Origin: Angiostrongylus vasorum
Lineage: Eukaryota; Nematoda; Chromadorea; Rhabditida; Metastrongylidae
NCBI GenBank assembly: GCA_018806985.1
Contig: JADANN010000458.1
Span: forward strand, 2,728,001 to 2,792,000
DNA: 64,000 nt
Direction: 5' to 3'
The notes under the pieces are model-generated. The model was not told the DNA's origin. It saw only the letters and a program-made list of their open reading frames with translations, and did no database searches. The translations under genes were made by a program, and so were the position numbers. Within the stretch, counting starts at the first letter, position 1. The number at the start of each line of letters is the position of its first letter. Positions 46,201 through 58,788 of this stretch are shown here, piece by piece.

Positions 46201-46359
46201 ACATGGAGCTTATTTGTTGGAGGCGACTCCTAACTGCATCCCACATACTTCCCTGTCACTTGATTGCAGACTTTTGGCCGAATTGACTCGTAGAATACAA
46301 TCCACATAAGCGAGAACGCACCCACACTCGCATGCATGAATACGCCTAGCTAATACAGA

Positions 46360-46552
46360 AAGTATGTGCCAAATCGGCGCAGCAGAAACAGGGAGGCCAT
46401 CCCCTGGATTCTGCTGCATCTCAGAAAACATACGGTCGCTTTTTGGCCCGCGATTAACCCCCCCTATCCGCCACCTGGGGACGCGCCACGTAGCCTGGCG
46501 ACTAACCGGCTTGGATCCCTCATATGAGGGAGACCCGTGGTACTACTAGGAT
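46360..46552 (+). repeat. Dispersed repeat, family C
   Basis: CCGCGATTAACCC, ACCTGGGGACGCGCCA and CTCATATGAGGGAGACCCGT, paired with the 7.2 kb copy. A family 1 SINE abuts it. Confidence 0.55.
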
Positions 46553-46790
46553 ATAAAGATAAATGCTAAAGCTCTCGGCATTGATCAATCGCTGAAGAAT
46601 GCAAAATGAATTCGACGTCATTGATTATCGCTGAAGGTGATTGAATGCCTTCTGGCCTTTACGATGACTCGTGGTGGTCTAGCAAGTCTGGTACCATTTT
46701 CTCGAGCTCGGAAGGATGAAAGACTTAGTGACGCGGGATCGACCCTGCCGGTATTGCAGAGCGCCTCCAACCACTGCGCTACATACTCTT
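46553..46790 (-). repeat. tRNA-headed SINE, family 1 (shortened)
   Basis: Same tail and head as the 28.2 kb copy, with an internal deletion. Confidence 0.6.
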
Positions 46791-46983
46791 ATTTTGCTAG
46801 TTTAGCAGCCGTTAGTGCTAGCAGTACAATTCGACCTGCCATCAGCGCAGACCAGTAACCATGGTGGTCACATAGCAGCAAACTTGCCACGATCCACTTT
46901 GGGCTAGTAAACTCCCTACGGAGAAGATCTTCCAACATCTTACGACAACTATTACGAGACTCCAGAAAAAATATCCATCAAAC

Positions 46984-47022
46984 GTTCCAGTGAGAAGGGA
47001 AGGTGACGTCTTCAATTCGCAG
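46984..47022 (-). CDS. Upstream cadherin-like exon U3
   Basis: Thirteen codons (LRIEDVTFPSHWN) between acceptor GGTTTCAG and donor AAC/GTTTGA, phase 0 to 0, in phase after U2. Too short to prove alone; supported only by its position and phase. Confidence 0.35.
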
Positions 47023-47488
47023 CTGAAACCAAATCCCAAAGGGAGTATCCACATCGATGAATGAATGAAAATACTGCTGAGGCAAGCAATTAGTGCAAAC
47101 GTAGGAACTTTTGGTGTACAAGCAAGTAATGTGAATAGTGGAGTACTAATCTTCCTTTTTTAGCAATACAGTGAGCTAGACAAATGGCTAAAGGAAGGCA
47201 ATACATTAGAAATTCCATCGATTCTTTCAGCTATCTCTTCTTTTTTCTCTTTCTGTATGAGGGCCTGCCACTATTATCTATTATTATACTACCATCCAGT
47301 TAAAAAACAGCTTCTAGAATTTCCCATAGTTCTAGAAATGGATTAAATAAGAAAAATTTTTTGAATGATCTAGGTACTAGTTCAGGCTACTATTCCGAAA
47401 TACATTCGTTTTTTTTCACGCTTGAAACATGTCCAGTTTAGATACATAGCTTATCTACTTTCTTTACTCCGAGGTAACCCTAATGAAC

Positions 47489-47660
47489 TGATTGGCTGTA
47501 GCAAAGTGTCGAGTAGGTGAACACAGGTAGACGTTCTGAAAAGCTGACGACCATCAGCGACGAGTTCGACGAGACCGTAAAGGAATCGACAGCGACACTG
47601 GAATTGCGACAAGGCAACGACGGTAATGCTATGTTGAAGTCGTAACTGGTCCGTTTTACC
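47489..47660 (-). CDS. Upstream cadherin-like exon U2
   Basis: Acceptor TTTTCACAG with one split base that matches U1: LMDKQ/VKRTSYDFNIALPS. Later SSLMVVSFSERLPVFTYS resembles a G-strand plus PVF linker. 57 codons to a possible donor TCA/GTTCAT, phase 0. Confidence 0.5.
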
Positions 47661-48603
47661 CTGTGAAAAGCGACAGCTCAAACCTTCATAGCACTCCGTT
47701 GGACAAGAAAGGGCTACCAGAAACAGAAATTGGAGGGCAGACTGCACGTCAGAAAGTTTCTAGCTACCTGTGCGGACGAACATCGTCGGCAGCCTTTAAC
47801 TCCATTCGGATGACTTTGGTTGAAAAAAAATTGCTATTCTACACAAAAATTTGGACAGAGAAAACATTAAAGCGAGCAGGAGACTGAAGGTAGCTTGTGA
47901 AAAAATAAAAATCTCTGTGTCATATTGGAAAGAGTGGAAGCTTCTTGTGCTAAGAGACCATGTTAATTGTTCAGCTAGCACTACTGATTACATATTGAAA
48001 TTAAAACTCATCAAAATCTTGAAGCACGCAATGCTCCTGAAAGATAGGAAAATGAAAAACGAAGAACTATAACAGTAAAGGAATGACTAGCAGTGGAACT
48101 AAGTCTCTACGATGAATAGGTAAGTGGACCGAAATCCTTTTAACAAGCAAGGACTATTGGACTACGATACATCGACATCTACATCGAGCTTGTGTCGTGA
48201 TGAAATTTCAGAAACGACGAGTTGAAATCCGGTCGTCATCAGAAACCAGTGCTTTTGTGCTGCTTTCAGACTCATTTGGATTTTGGATCCATCAAATCAT
48301 TATCCATTCTAGGTCAGTTCATACCGGGTTGTAGCGAGTGTTTCAGTGAACAGTCGCGTCATGCACCGAATTACATAAAGATTCCCTGAAAGTAAAGAGG
48401 TAAAAAAGGAACTGTTATTTTAAAGTAGTGGAATTAATTGATGTAAATGAGTTGTTATTTATCTTATTATTTACTTTGTAGCACTTCAGGTGCTACCTGC
48501 TTGCTCTGATGAGGATTGTCCACATCATTCTTATATTTATCCTCTTTGTATTATTTATACTTCATACTTATATTATACTGTAGCTTTTAATGACGACTTT
48601 AGA

Positions 48604-48885
48604 GTTCACTGAGCGCACATGTAGCGCAGTGGTCACAGGCACTCTGCAATAAACATGGGATTGACCATGCGCTCTAGCCTCACCAAGTTTTCCATTCCTT
48701 CAGGGTCGGTGAATTAGAACCAGACTTATCTGGGAGGATGGCAGCACTGACTCGATGCATCGGTAGTCAACTGCGAGTCATTGAATATGCCAGATATGCA
48801 TTCAATCACCTCGACGCTTAATGAAGTCGAATGCATAGCGCATACCTCAGGGATTGACCAACCCCGAGAGTTTTATTCTTTATTA
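48604..48885 (+). repeat. tRNA-headed SINE, family 1
   Basis: Plus orientation: TAGCGCAGTGGTCACAGGC head, GAACCAGACTTATCTGGGAG middle, GGGATTGACCAACCCCGAG tail. Confidence 0.65.
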
Positions 48886-49099
48886 TTTTCCTTTAGAGTT
48901 CATTAAACGCTCCAAGATCTTTTGTTCTCAGCGTCCGAACTCTTAGGCGGTCCAGTTTCTAGCGATTTTTTTCTTTTGCGTTACCGGTTTCCACGTAACT
49001 GAGATACGAAAAACGAAAGTTCCATATGACAACAGTTAAATGCGGAGGAGGTGAGGAGCGAGACATGTGAAAAATCCAGAAATGTTTAATCAGTGTCAC

Positions 49100-49406
49100 T
49101 GTTTATCCATAAGCGAACACGAGATTGTTACTACAGATCTTTGTTGCGCCAACACTTCGGTGATATCGCCACCACAGCCGCGATGTTTCGAAATGAGTGC
49201 CGCCAAATGTTGCAGTTTGCTGCGATGTGGGCTTTCGTAGTCGTCGCATCGAGCCGAATCGACTGACGTAGAATAGCGTACGAATAATGTAACGTTACCA
49301 GGTGGTACCCTTTCATTCATAAAAAGGTACTCAACTGGAATCATGGCAGGAAGCCATAACGCCGAATCTTTACCCACAATGATGAATTGCAACAATCTCA
49401 TATAGG
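49100..49406 (-). CDS. Upstream cadherin-like exon U1
   Basis: A 100-codon open frame with YLFMNERVPPGNVTLFVRYS, an EC A/B start, and VVTISCSLMDKQ, an LDRE-like turn. The donor ACA/GTGACA gives phase 2, which fits U2. The 5' boundary (CTGAAAAG) is a guess; a local ATG (MRLLQFIIVG) could also be a start. It lies 6 kb upstream of the signal-peptide exon. Confidence 0.5.
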
Positions 49407-50990
49407 CTTTTCAGTAAGCTAAGATACTACTTAAAAATTCCGAGTAAAGTGTCTGAGAGTGTATCTATTCATTCCGTGCTTGGAAAAACCCTAACTGATA
49501 TTCAAGGCAAACAATTCATTCCATCGGTATATCCCCTTAGTCGGTTTTTTTCTCAGCAGCCCATTTCTCTTCTACAGTTGCTATCAGCACACTTGAATTG
49601 GGACGAACCCGCACGCGTAAGATATCACCAATAATCAAATATCACTAATTTGAACTCTATAAAAAAATAGAAACAAGCGGAAAAACGAGCAGGCCGATCA
49701 ATGCGCTGAATGAAGGACAAGAACTTCCGCAGTTCACATAGAAGGAGGTGAGAGAAGGTGTGCTAGGAACAACTTCAAGAACATATAATGGCAAAGCCGT
49801 AATTCGAATGAAGTTTGAAGGCGGATGAGATCATGCAGAAACATAGTAACACCGGTCGAATGTATCCATTTAGTAGAAACTCCTGATTTAGTGAAAAGCT
49901 GTCCATACAGCAATTGAGCGGCATGGCTGTAGAAGTCGGTCAGAACGAGTGAGTCCACAAAATGGTTGATGAATGATGAGTGAAAGTTAAAAAACCGCTT
50001 CAGGGTAAGTAAATCATACTCCTTACTGCATTTACCAAAAAATGGTCCTAATTTCTAATGAATTAGCGGGCTGGACGAGATGAGCAATATCTGACACACG
50101 TGTTATCGGACAAACTGGTCAAGACGAATCACACATGAATCATTTTGAATTGGTTTGAACTGCTGTCGTTTCCCTGGTCAGATTTTTGGATCGTGCGTCA
50201 GGTGATAAAAAGCCATGTTCCACAATTAGAAATATACAACAGTGCTTCTCTTGAACGAGTTCAGTGATCGTTAATTTTCCTGGTAATTGAAGGTTGTCCT
50301 TCTCCCTATGGGATATCTACATCTCTCGTTGGTCGACAGTAGCCTTTCAAACCGCCTTTCAGGCAAACTGTAACTTTTTCTGTTTTTCAATCATTGATTT
50401 AGTTACAAATCATAATCCTTCTCACAGGATTTGCTCAGCAAATGAGTTCCGTATGTTTTCTTTCTTCGATAGTGAAGTGGACGGAAGACGTATCCTGTCT
50501 TATTTTCAAATTTTCTTTTGGTGCACTCTTAAGCACTTCCAGCTCAGTTCTCGTTTACTGGCAGTTTTTGAAACAACTGCGCTACGACAAAACGAAAGCT
50601 GGTGAGGAGTTTTTCCCTGTCGCATATTTTTCACATCCTTTTATTTCGAATTCGTTCGGAACTCTTGAATTGAGCTAGTGACATTCAGAATCAGAAATAA
50701 GAAGAAAACCGTCGGGGAAATCCGAAGACAGATCAAGCCCTGTAGTGATAACCAGGCAACGCCCTAGCACGTCTGGAAACGAATGGATTTGCTGAGATCT
50801 GTGTATAGAAAACGGCTCACATAAGTACAGGGGTACATTACGCAAAAAAGCGGTTTCTACGGAACTCTGAGGATCAGAGCAGCGTGAATTGCTCGATACT
50901 GTCAGCGAAGCTGCAGAATTTCAGCACGACACTCAATGAACCAATAGTGAGGTATTTCCCAAAAAAATAAGAACTAATTTCATGTCAGAG
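49407..50990. other. Anonymous DNA upstream of exon U1
   Basis: No gene recognised. Small frames at 49734-49958 (minus) and 50294-50678 (plus) show no known motif. Confidence 0.5.
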
Positions 50991-50991
50991 G

Positions 50992-51285
50992 TGCGTGTGG
51001 CGCAGTGATCGGAGGCGCCCTGCAACACACACATGGGATCGATCCCCTACGCCAGGGGCTCACCAAGCCGTCCATCCCTTCGAGGTTGGCAAATTTGTAC
51101 CAGACTTGTCTGGGAGGATAGCAACACTGACTCGATAGAGCGGTAAGCCACCGAGAGTCATTGTAAAGGCCAGATATCCAGATATGCATTTAATCGCCTC
51201 CAACGACGTTTGATGAAGTCGAGTGCATGGCTCATCCCTCAGGGATTGATCAATGCCGAGAGCTTTAATTACCTTTTTAATTTCA
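50992..51285 (+). repeat. tRNA-headed SINE, family 1
   Basis: Plus orientation: TGGCGCAGTGATCGGAGGCG head, ACCAGACTTGTCTGGGAGGA middle, GATTGATCAATGCCGAGAGC tail. Confidence 0.68.
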
Positions 51286-51289
51286 TGTC

Positions 51290-54200
51290 ACCGGTTATTA
51301 CTAGGTCCATACGGATTTATGAGAGAAACTGATTCTGTTATATTTTTTATGTAATGAAGTTGTTCCAATAAAAAACTGTGACTGCTTTCGTAACAACGTA
51401 GTGGTGTCTGGAACTAAACCCAGTGTAGACAGTCTCTACGTCTGCAACTTTCAAATAGTTTCTGCCATTACAGTTCGGTAAAGAAAAATTAGAGAAAGAA
51501 ACTGTGTGGATAATAAACCATTAGTATTTGATCTAACAAAGACTAGAAGTTAAAGCTAACGACGCTAGCCTAGTTAATTTCGTCTCCATGTTAGTTTTCC
51601 ATTTCTTCACTGAGGAGGCAGTAAATACGATTTCAAATTGTGCAATGGTTTACTGAAGGCGATCGACGAATGAAACAATGCATTGAGCTTGGCGCTTAAA
51701 GAACGACGTTAGACGGATCGAGAGGGTGGAAAGAGTTTTCAGCAACGCGGAACTCGAACCGAATGATTTTTTAAAATTTTGAAAGAGACACGGTGTACGG
51801 GATTCCGGCGCCACTCCATTCTATACTATGATTAGATGATAGTAAGCAGCTTTACGATGGCGATACCCTCAAGGAAGCCGTAGTGAATTGTAAAAATTTT
51901 TTTATCTTGTCTGCAGAAACAATTTTTTTCTTTAAATGTCGCGCGATATTTAAAATTTGCGAAAGGTCGCCCGTTTGTCTAGGTATCGAGGAATTCCATC
52001 CAAAAATTCTCGAAGATCGCCTCGTTGGAGCTAGGTTTTGTTCAGATCGATGAAAAATCTTTAGAACCTTAAAAAACCTGTATCTGTTTCCGAATCAGGT
52101 ATTTGAAGAAGAGCAATACTGGAAACGCTGAATCAAAATGTTCCGGGGCTGATTTAGGTCAGCGAAAGCTGTCAGGTGAAAGGAACACCAATAACCATCC
52201 CGGCGGTTGTCATTGTCGCGTTCGGACTGCAAAAACTGGTGGTGAGAACGCACCAATACCAGAACATTTCGATACTGGTGATCTTAACAAGCCTCTTTTC
52301 TGCCATGTACACCAGAAATTTCACCACTATTAGAGTTCTCCCGCAACGAAACATTCTCTCGGGATCTCAAAGGAAAGCAATGGTCATTGCCTTTTAGAAC
52401 TGTAACATGGCCGACGCTCTCAGTCACCAAGAGCGTAAGACGATGATAAAAAACGATGAATGACTTTGCTACCATTCATACACCGCCGCTTTCAGCAGCG
52501 CTTTCGGGATTTCGAGAACCGTTAAACTAACAGTCTGGGATTTTCCCCAAGATGATAAATTAGTTGAGAAAGAATGTCACGTTCCGTCCAAAATCTCGGT
52601 CAGGACAATGTTCACATCAGCAGATGCTGGAAAGTTGATAAAAAAACAGGCGTAAAGTGTAATTCTCTCTGTAATCCTCTACTGGGCACCGATGGCACGT
52701 GGTTAGCACCTTCGAATTCCCTGGTACGTATGCGCCGTGATACCAAGAAAGCAGGCTTTGCCCAACAAAAAAATTTCAGCCTTATAGAAGTTGTGATGAG
52801 GTTTAACCCGTTTGCGAAGAATGGTGGTTAGCGTGTCCATGCAATCAAGTGGTAAAATATCTCATAGTTGATGAAGCTAAACGCGAACCGTCGCAGTTTG
52901 CTAAGAGCATGGCCTGACTTAGCTTAATAATGTGAAAAAATAGTTTAGTAAATTTAATAACAGCAGTCTTATCGGCAATCATAATAATCTTAGCAATATC
53001 GATTGTATCGAAGGAAAAAAATATATCGAGTATTTATGCCGAGGTTTGTAGAAAGTCGGTCTTTTAAATCTTAACAATAGCCCTAATAGCAACCTTTAGC
53101 TAAACAGTCTACGAAGATGAGAGCACTGCGTTATCACAAATCAAGCGAGTGATAGAAGGAGTGCTTTTTGAAGACGGGAAAGACTTTTCATTTGGATTAT
53201 AACACAGCAAGAGCTCCTAACGATCGTTTTCTTCTTACTGTCCCCTGTCATCATTGACGTAGAAGGCAAGGTTGTTATACAATGATATTCATATCTCCAC
53301 ATAGCTTCCTTTTCATGGGTCCCAAAAATAATTCAGATAGGAAATAAGTTAAGGAAATACGTACATAGCAACAAAATACGATCACTTGGTGATGAACAGC
53401 AACGTTCGAACGTTATGGAAGAGATGAGTGCGTAAATACATGGATGAGAAAAGAATGAATCGAGAAGATAATTGTGGTATAAGTTGTATACAAGGGCGAG
53501 GTTTAAACAGGAGTGCAGCAACATTTCACACACTGTATTGGGTATGTTTCTTTCAGAACTCCACCAGCCCTCAAATTCTTCTTAAGATGATGCTTTGGAA
53601 CTAAAACCTACAGCGAAACATTCTTAGGTACCATGAATTTCCCCCTAGAAAAGGAGTTTAACTGTTTGAACAGGAAATCAACCACACAATCCCAGTCAGC
53701 AAAACTTTGTAAAGCGACGGATAAATCAAAGACGAGTGTTCGAACTTGGAAATATGAGCGTCTGCGAAAGGGTAGAGAGATCTGGGGCACTTAGTTTTAA
53801 CCGCGTTTCGTTCTCATTTAGCGGTGACATAAAGACGTCTCAGACGCGCAGGGAGAAGGAATGACAGATCGACCGACAGTCCTAGCACCACATAAAGCCA
53901 CGGTGAAGCCAATCGCGAGGTCCGCTCGCTTCACAGCAGGAGGCATTCGCTTCATTCAGTTCACTTCAATCAAAAAATTTGGATTTCGACACGATACATC
54001 TTTCCCATGGTCGAATCCTAGCTACTGATGATGTAAAAGACAAGACTGTTATACAGTGTTCGTATCATATTTCGATATAGTTCTCCTTTTGTTGGATTCC
54101 AAAAGCTAGTAGTGACGCTAGTTTTTATCAGTTCATCATATTTTCGTGGACTTCGACGATACAACAAATTCACGAATCATCATCATCAGAATTCACGATA

Positions 54201-54480
54201 TCACTTTCCGTTTTATCAATCACTTTATCCTTATTCCCCACTAGCTTAACCGCTTTGATCTCTATAGCACATCCAAATCCGATTCTAACCCAAAAATTGT
54301 TCATTGGTTTTCTCGAGAATGAACGTTTCCTAGTCGGATCATTTCATTCCGATGTTTATCCTTATTTTTACGATGTGCTAGATTTTCTCCAGTGTTTCGT
54401 TTCCGCATTTCTAATAACCCTAGGTTAAGAATTTAAAAGAGGTTCTCATTATCACCCAAAAAGTACGGTAAAGAGTTAAT
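51290..54480. other. Anonymous DNA, no gene recognised
   Basis: Only a solo CCGAGG motif (53037) and a hydrophobic plus-strand frame at about 52176-52330 stand out. Confidence 0.5.
53037..53075 (+). repeat. Solo GCCGAGGTTTGTAGAAAGTC motif
   Basis: Same hairpin motif (CCGA...TCGG), no core seen beside it. Confidence 0.35.
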
Positions 54481-54900
54481 ATCCACACAACGATCGACGT
54501 ACGTTAGCGGTAACTCCGCTGATACCTCCTTGAAAAAGATTTCTCACAGGTCTCTCACTGGTCGTCGACTGACTCGGTCAAGCGGCAACAAATTCTCCCT
54601 TTGTACTTGTTGTGCGTCAGAGTTGCGTACGACGTAAGGTCTTCTCGCTAAGGAGACTCGTACAGAGTGCCATATTTTTTTCTTCGATCCTTGCGAAGAA
54701 ATCTGACCGTCAGGTCGATGGTCTTCCTTGTGTGTAACTGGCTTCATGTGGGACTCAATACCTAACTGGTTATACCCTTTGGTCTTAGGGACATTAGTCG
54801 GAACTTCCCTCTTATAACCTTGAGGTAGACCATTCCGTTGCTTTCTTGATAGCGCCTTCGATTACGCTGACTGGTCTCACATACAGCTCACGTAACGAAC
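54480..54900 (-). pseudogene. Degenerate RTE C-terminal fragment
   Basis: The minus strand carries weak matches to the RTE C-terminal region (DHRPDGQISSQGSKKKIWH); the nucleotide text also resembles 43.9-44.3 kb. Heavily mutated. Confidence 0.45.
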
Positions 54901-55527
54901 AGGTATCCAATACGTGCATTATGGCAAAGGGAGTACCGTAAAAGCCAAACAATGGAAACGCTTTCTTCGCCCTCTTCATTTCGCCCTCGGCGGCCTTTTA
55001 AGCTCTCCAATCCTTTCATATCCTCTCGGTTATCTCCTTGGTTCCTGCTTTGGATGCACGCAACAAATACATTTTTATGAATTGTTCATAGCTGATATTT
55101 GGGTGCTGCCTGAACGAGAGAACAGCACATACGAACATGAGAAATAGGAGTCACGAGAGGCGATAGCTGCTGAAGAAATGGATAGATTAATTTTTTGTTT
55201 GCCTCTCAATGGGAACTGTTGAACTACCAACGTTGAGGGTTATTGGAGTAGCTACTCCATTTTCGGAATCACCATTTTGGTATTTAAAGCAGTGATACGC
55301 TAGAGATTATGAAAACGAAGGTGGCATGCCTTCATTTGGCTGACAAGATAACTTATGATAGACGAAATAAAGTGTTCAAGAGTAATTCACTCACTTGTCT
55401 TGTTAGTATGAAGTGCAAAGAAAGTACACAAAATGGGCAAAGAAGTTCTTGTCAACGAATCTTCGGCATCATTTTGAGAGAGAGCAGCTAAGTCACACGA
55501 AAGGCACAAGCAGACAGTAAAATTGTT

Positions 55528-55645
55528 AAGATTGCGTCGTTTTGTTGTTCAGCAATCGCGAGGTTGTTAAACAGCATACATTTACTTCCATAGAAAAACA
55601 CAATACAATACAACAGTAGCTGACGTTTCGGCAGTATCGCTTTCT
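55528..55645 (-). repeat. pLTR-like copy, left arm of inverted repeat
   Basis: Nearly the exact reverse complement of 55763-55880, including the core CGAAACGTC and the AACAACCTCGCGATTGCTGA stretch. The core opens CGAAGAAAGC, so one conserved position is lost. Confidence 0.75.
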
Positions 55646-55762
55646 TCGAGTTTTTTCGAGAAGCTGTTGACCATGTGATTACCATAGAGTTTTTCGTCTT
55701 TTTGTAAGTGTCACTGAAGCGTTTGGCCTAGTAAATTGTATGTCAGTATACCCTTCCAGGCT

Positions 55763-55915
55763 CTGAAGAAGGCGATACTGCCGAAACGTCAGCTACTGTT
55801 GTATTGTATTGTGTTTTTCTATGGAAGTAAATGTATGCTGTTTAACAACCTCGCGATTGCTGAACAACAAAACGACGCATTCATATTCCAATGCCGAGGT
55901 TAATAGAAAGTCGAT
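55763..55915 (+). repeat. pLTR-like copy, right arm of inverted repeat
   Basis: CTGAAGAAGGCGATACTGCC then GAAACGTCAGC at 55763-55793, AACAACCTCGCGATTGCTGA, then GCCGAGGTTAATAGAAAGTC at 55893-55912. The best-preserved copy in the window. The 118-base arms enclose about 117 bases. Confidence 0.75.
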
Positions 55916-56194
55916 CCTGGGAATTGTTAAGATTGTCACAAGATGAGGCCAAACATTCAACATAGCGTACGCTGTTAAAGACGACTCCGGAACAGGAAGA
56001 CTGAGTCGATGTGACAAGTCTCATGAACGATCTCATCGATCAACAAAAACATCACCTGCTATCTGACTGGCTTGCTGAGGCTGCTATTGCATGTAAATTG
56101 TGCGTAAGAAGTGTACAGTGGAGAGAAGCATGTTAGTGCCTTAGCTGATATTTCTCCACATTTTTTTCATTCGAAAGATGTACTTACTGTCACA

Positions 56195-56590
56195 TAGTGG
56201 AGAGCGAGTGGTAGTGATGCCGTTCGTTGAGACCAAGACGCCGACTTGAGCATGCTTAGGATCCACCAAACCTTCCATCCTTGCGGGCTAGAAAAATGGG
56301 TACCAGATTTGTATGGGATCACCTAGCTCCCCTGCAATCCTCAAAAGCTGTCGCCTCGCCTACCTGTGATGAATATTTGGAAGCGCGCCAACATGGATTT
56401 CTCGGAAATTCGAGGGAAATTGATTCCATAAACATTGAGTGACATTTTAAGAAGACAAAATCCTCAAGTAGTTCGCGTAACTGCCAAAACCAGACAAAAA
56501 TCCGAAGACCCTCATGGAAGATGGGCGAACCGAATGAAAGAATTGCTAGGATCAGCACAATACGTGGTGTCAGCTCGTGTGAAGTAAAAA
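56195..56590 (+). repeat. tRNA-headed SINE, family 2
   Basis: GAGCGAGTGGTAGTGATGCC head; the body ends with CATGGAAGATGGGCGAACCG and a CGTGTGAAG tail. Confidence 0.5.
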
Positions 56591-57079
56591 AAATAGAAGA
56601 AGAAAATTTCATATAATTGCCTCATTTTCACGAAACCACGTTTAACATAGATAAACCTACTTATACTCACATTTTGGTGTTCCATGTCGACAGGTTTTCC
56701 TGATTTCACATTTCATTCGAGACTTAAGTAAGTAGTTGCGCAAAATAAGTTGCTGAGAATTTGAATGTCTTAATGAAGAATCGAATTTTTGACAAAAATA
56801 TCTTGTCTTTTTTGCTGTTAGATCTCTCCATCAGTGGCCTGGAATCCACGACGACAACGCGGATAATGTCGGCTTGCTTGAGAGCAGCAAATATTTGTTA
56901 GAAAACAACATTAAACAAGGATAGGCGAGGCATAAGACAAAGTGCGATTAAACGTATCTACGAGCATTAACGATAGCACTTCCAAGCTCAGCTGACAATT
57001 CTCGCTGCATTTTAGGTGCAGTGGTGGTCGACTGCTGATGAGAGCGGATGGCCGACAAGACAGTCTTATCTCAATTTTA

Positions 57080-57545
57080 ACTTATTTATTTACTACCTGC
57101 TACAATTTTCACGGCAGGGTATTATCCGAAATTAACGGCGATGATGCTGAGATATTTGCAAAACTGAAGGCAGGTGTCTGCGGTGGGGGATCCAACACAC
57201 TATTATCCATATCGGGAGCTAACGCGTTCACCACCACACCATGAGCGTCCGCCGCTTCACCTTTCTCTCAGCTAGTTTTCTATCAACCGGTGCCATTAGC
57301 AATCACCCGTTACCGGGACCGGTCCCGCTAACCCAAATCGGCCATTGAACCCTGTTAAGCTGAGGCTACAGTCAAAATCACAATGTTAAGTTTTCATCTA
57401 CTGCTTACTGCAACTTTCACGGCAGGGTATTATGCGAAATAATCCATAACGATGCTGAGATATTTGCAAAACTCCGGATGGCAGGTGTCTGCGGTGGAGA
57501 TCGAGCATGCTGTTACCACCGGAAAGGATAGTAGCGTCGTCCATC
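57080..57545 (+). repeat. Two foldback-family units in direct order
   Basis: CACGGCAGGGTATTATCCGA at 57109 and CACGGCAGGGTATTATGCGA at 57419 begin two similar units; the second is truncated. Confidence 0.65.
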
Positions 57546-58194
57546 GCCACCACAGACAACCTTATTTGTTTGAAGGCGAAATGACATCTGATTGAAAAAG
57601 AGGACTATGCAACACAGAAATACTAGCATGGAGGAATGTACTGAAGACCTCGTTCGACACCTTAGCGAGATTGTAGAATCGTTAGATCTCATTATTGCCA
57701 TTTTCATTTGCACGTTGTACTGAGATTTTCAGATTTTAAAGATTTTCTTGTCGAAAGGTCTTTCAGTCCTATTTTCGCAAGGCTGATGATATCTAATTGA
57801 CATCCATCAGTGTCAATTACCAATCCACAGTCCGTGTTTCTGACAAAGAGCTCAGGTTTTTTTACGACGTTATTAAGATATGGGACACAATGGCTAACGT
57901 TTCTACGAACTCCACACTCTGCCTACTCCATCAGACATTACCTTAACCTCAACGAGAAGTTCAATGTTATGTATATGACATTCTTCCCTACAACTCATTT
58001 CTGAGTTTAAGTACTTGCGGGATAAAACCGGAAGCGGTCTATAGTGCTACAGCTTCTAATCGCCATATTTTTGGCGCTTTAATCTCAAAACCATGAAATT
58101 ACCTCTTGTTAAGAATTGCGATGTCAATAATAGAAAATATATAGTCGAACTGCTTGTATGTTAACACGACGTTTGACATAAGGGGCACTTGGAT

Positions 58195-58620
58195 ATCTGG
58201 TTGGCCCGCCCTCACCTAGCTTTGCGGGCCCCAGCACAATCATCATTTGTCGGAGATTTGCTGGTTGAGCCATTGTGGTTCCCTGGAATCCCGAGATCAG
58301 CCTGGCCAAAGTCTACCCCAGGTTGTCACCACCACACACACTCGTAGCCCTTGTGTATCAGGAGATTTGCCACCATATAATTTGATACCAGGACGGTGGT
58401 GGATCCTGGTATTGGTATACTCTTAGCTAGGCTTCCTGATAGAAACGCCGGACTCCTCAGCTTGGGAAGCCTTGCCAGGAGGATGAGTACCCTCACTGTA
58501 CATAGCATCCCGACACTCCAGGAACACCTCCCATACACGATAAGGGAGTAAACCGTTGGGAAGTTTGATATAATGATGTTCCCCAATATGTCCCCCACAT
58601 GCAACGACCACGCTTCCCTT
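58195..58620 (-). repeat. Dispersed repeat, family B
   Basis: Reverse of the 20.8 kb copy: GAGCCATTGTGGTTCCCTGG and TAGCTAGGCTTCCTGATAGA on the plus strand. Ends about 170 bases before the RFC3-like stop codon. Confidence 0.6.
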
Positions 58621-58788
58621 GGACGAATATTTATTTGAGATTATACAGCCAAAAAAAAATTGACACAAGTGAAAAAAGGCAGTTCGATAGCAAAATAATA
58701 GGCCTAAAAAGAGCTGACAATAAGACCATAATAAAAGGTCTAAAAAAGAAAACATTTCATGAAATACATTTTAAGAAAGAGATTCAAT

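Noticed and set aside
56820..56885. Minus-strand frame ADIIRVVVVDSRPLM, faintly like an EC linker
   Set aside because: Very short, with no partner exon in phase on either side.
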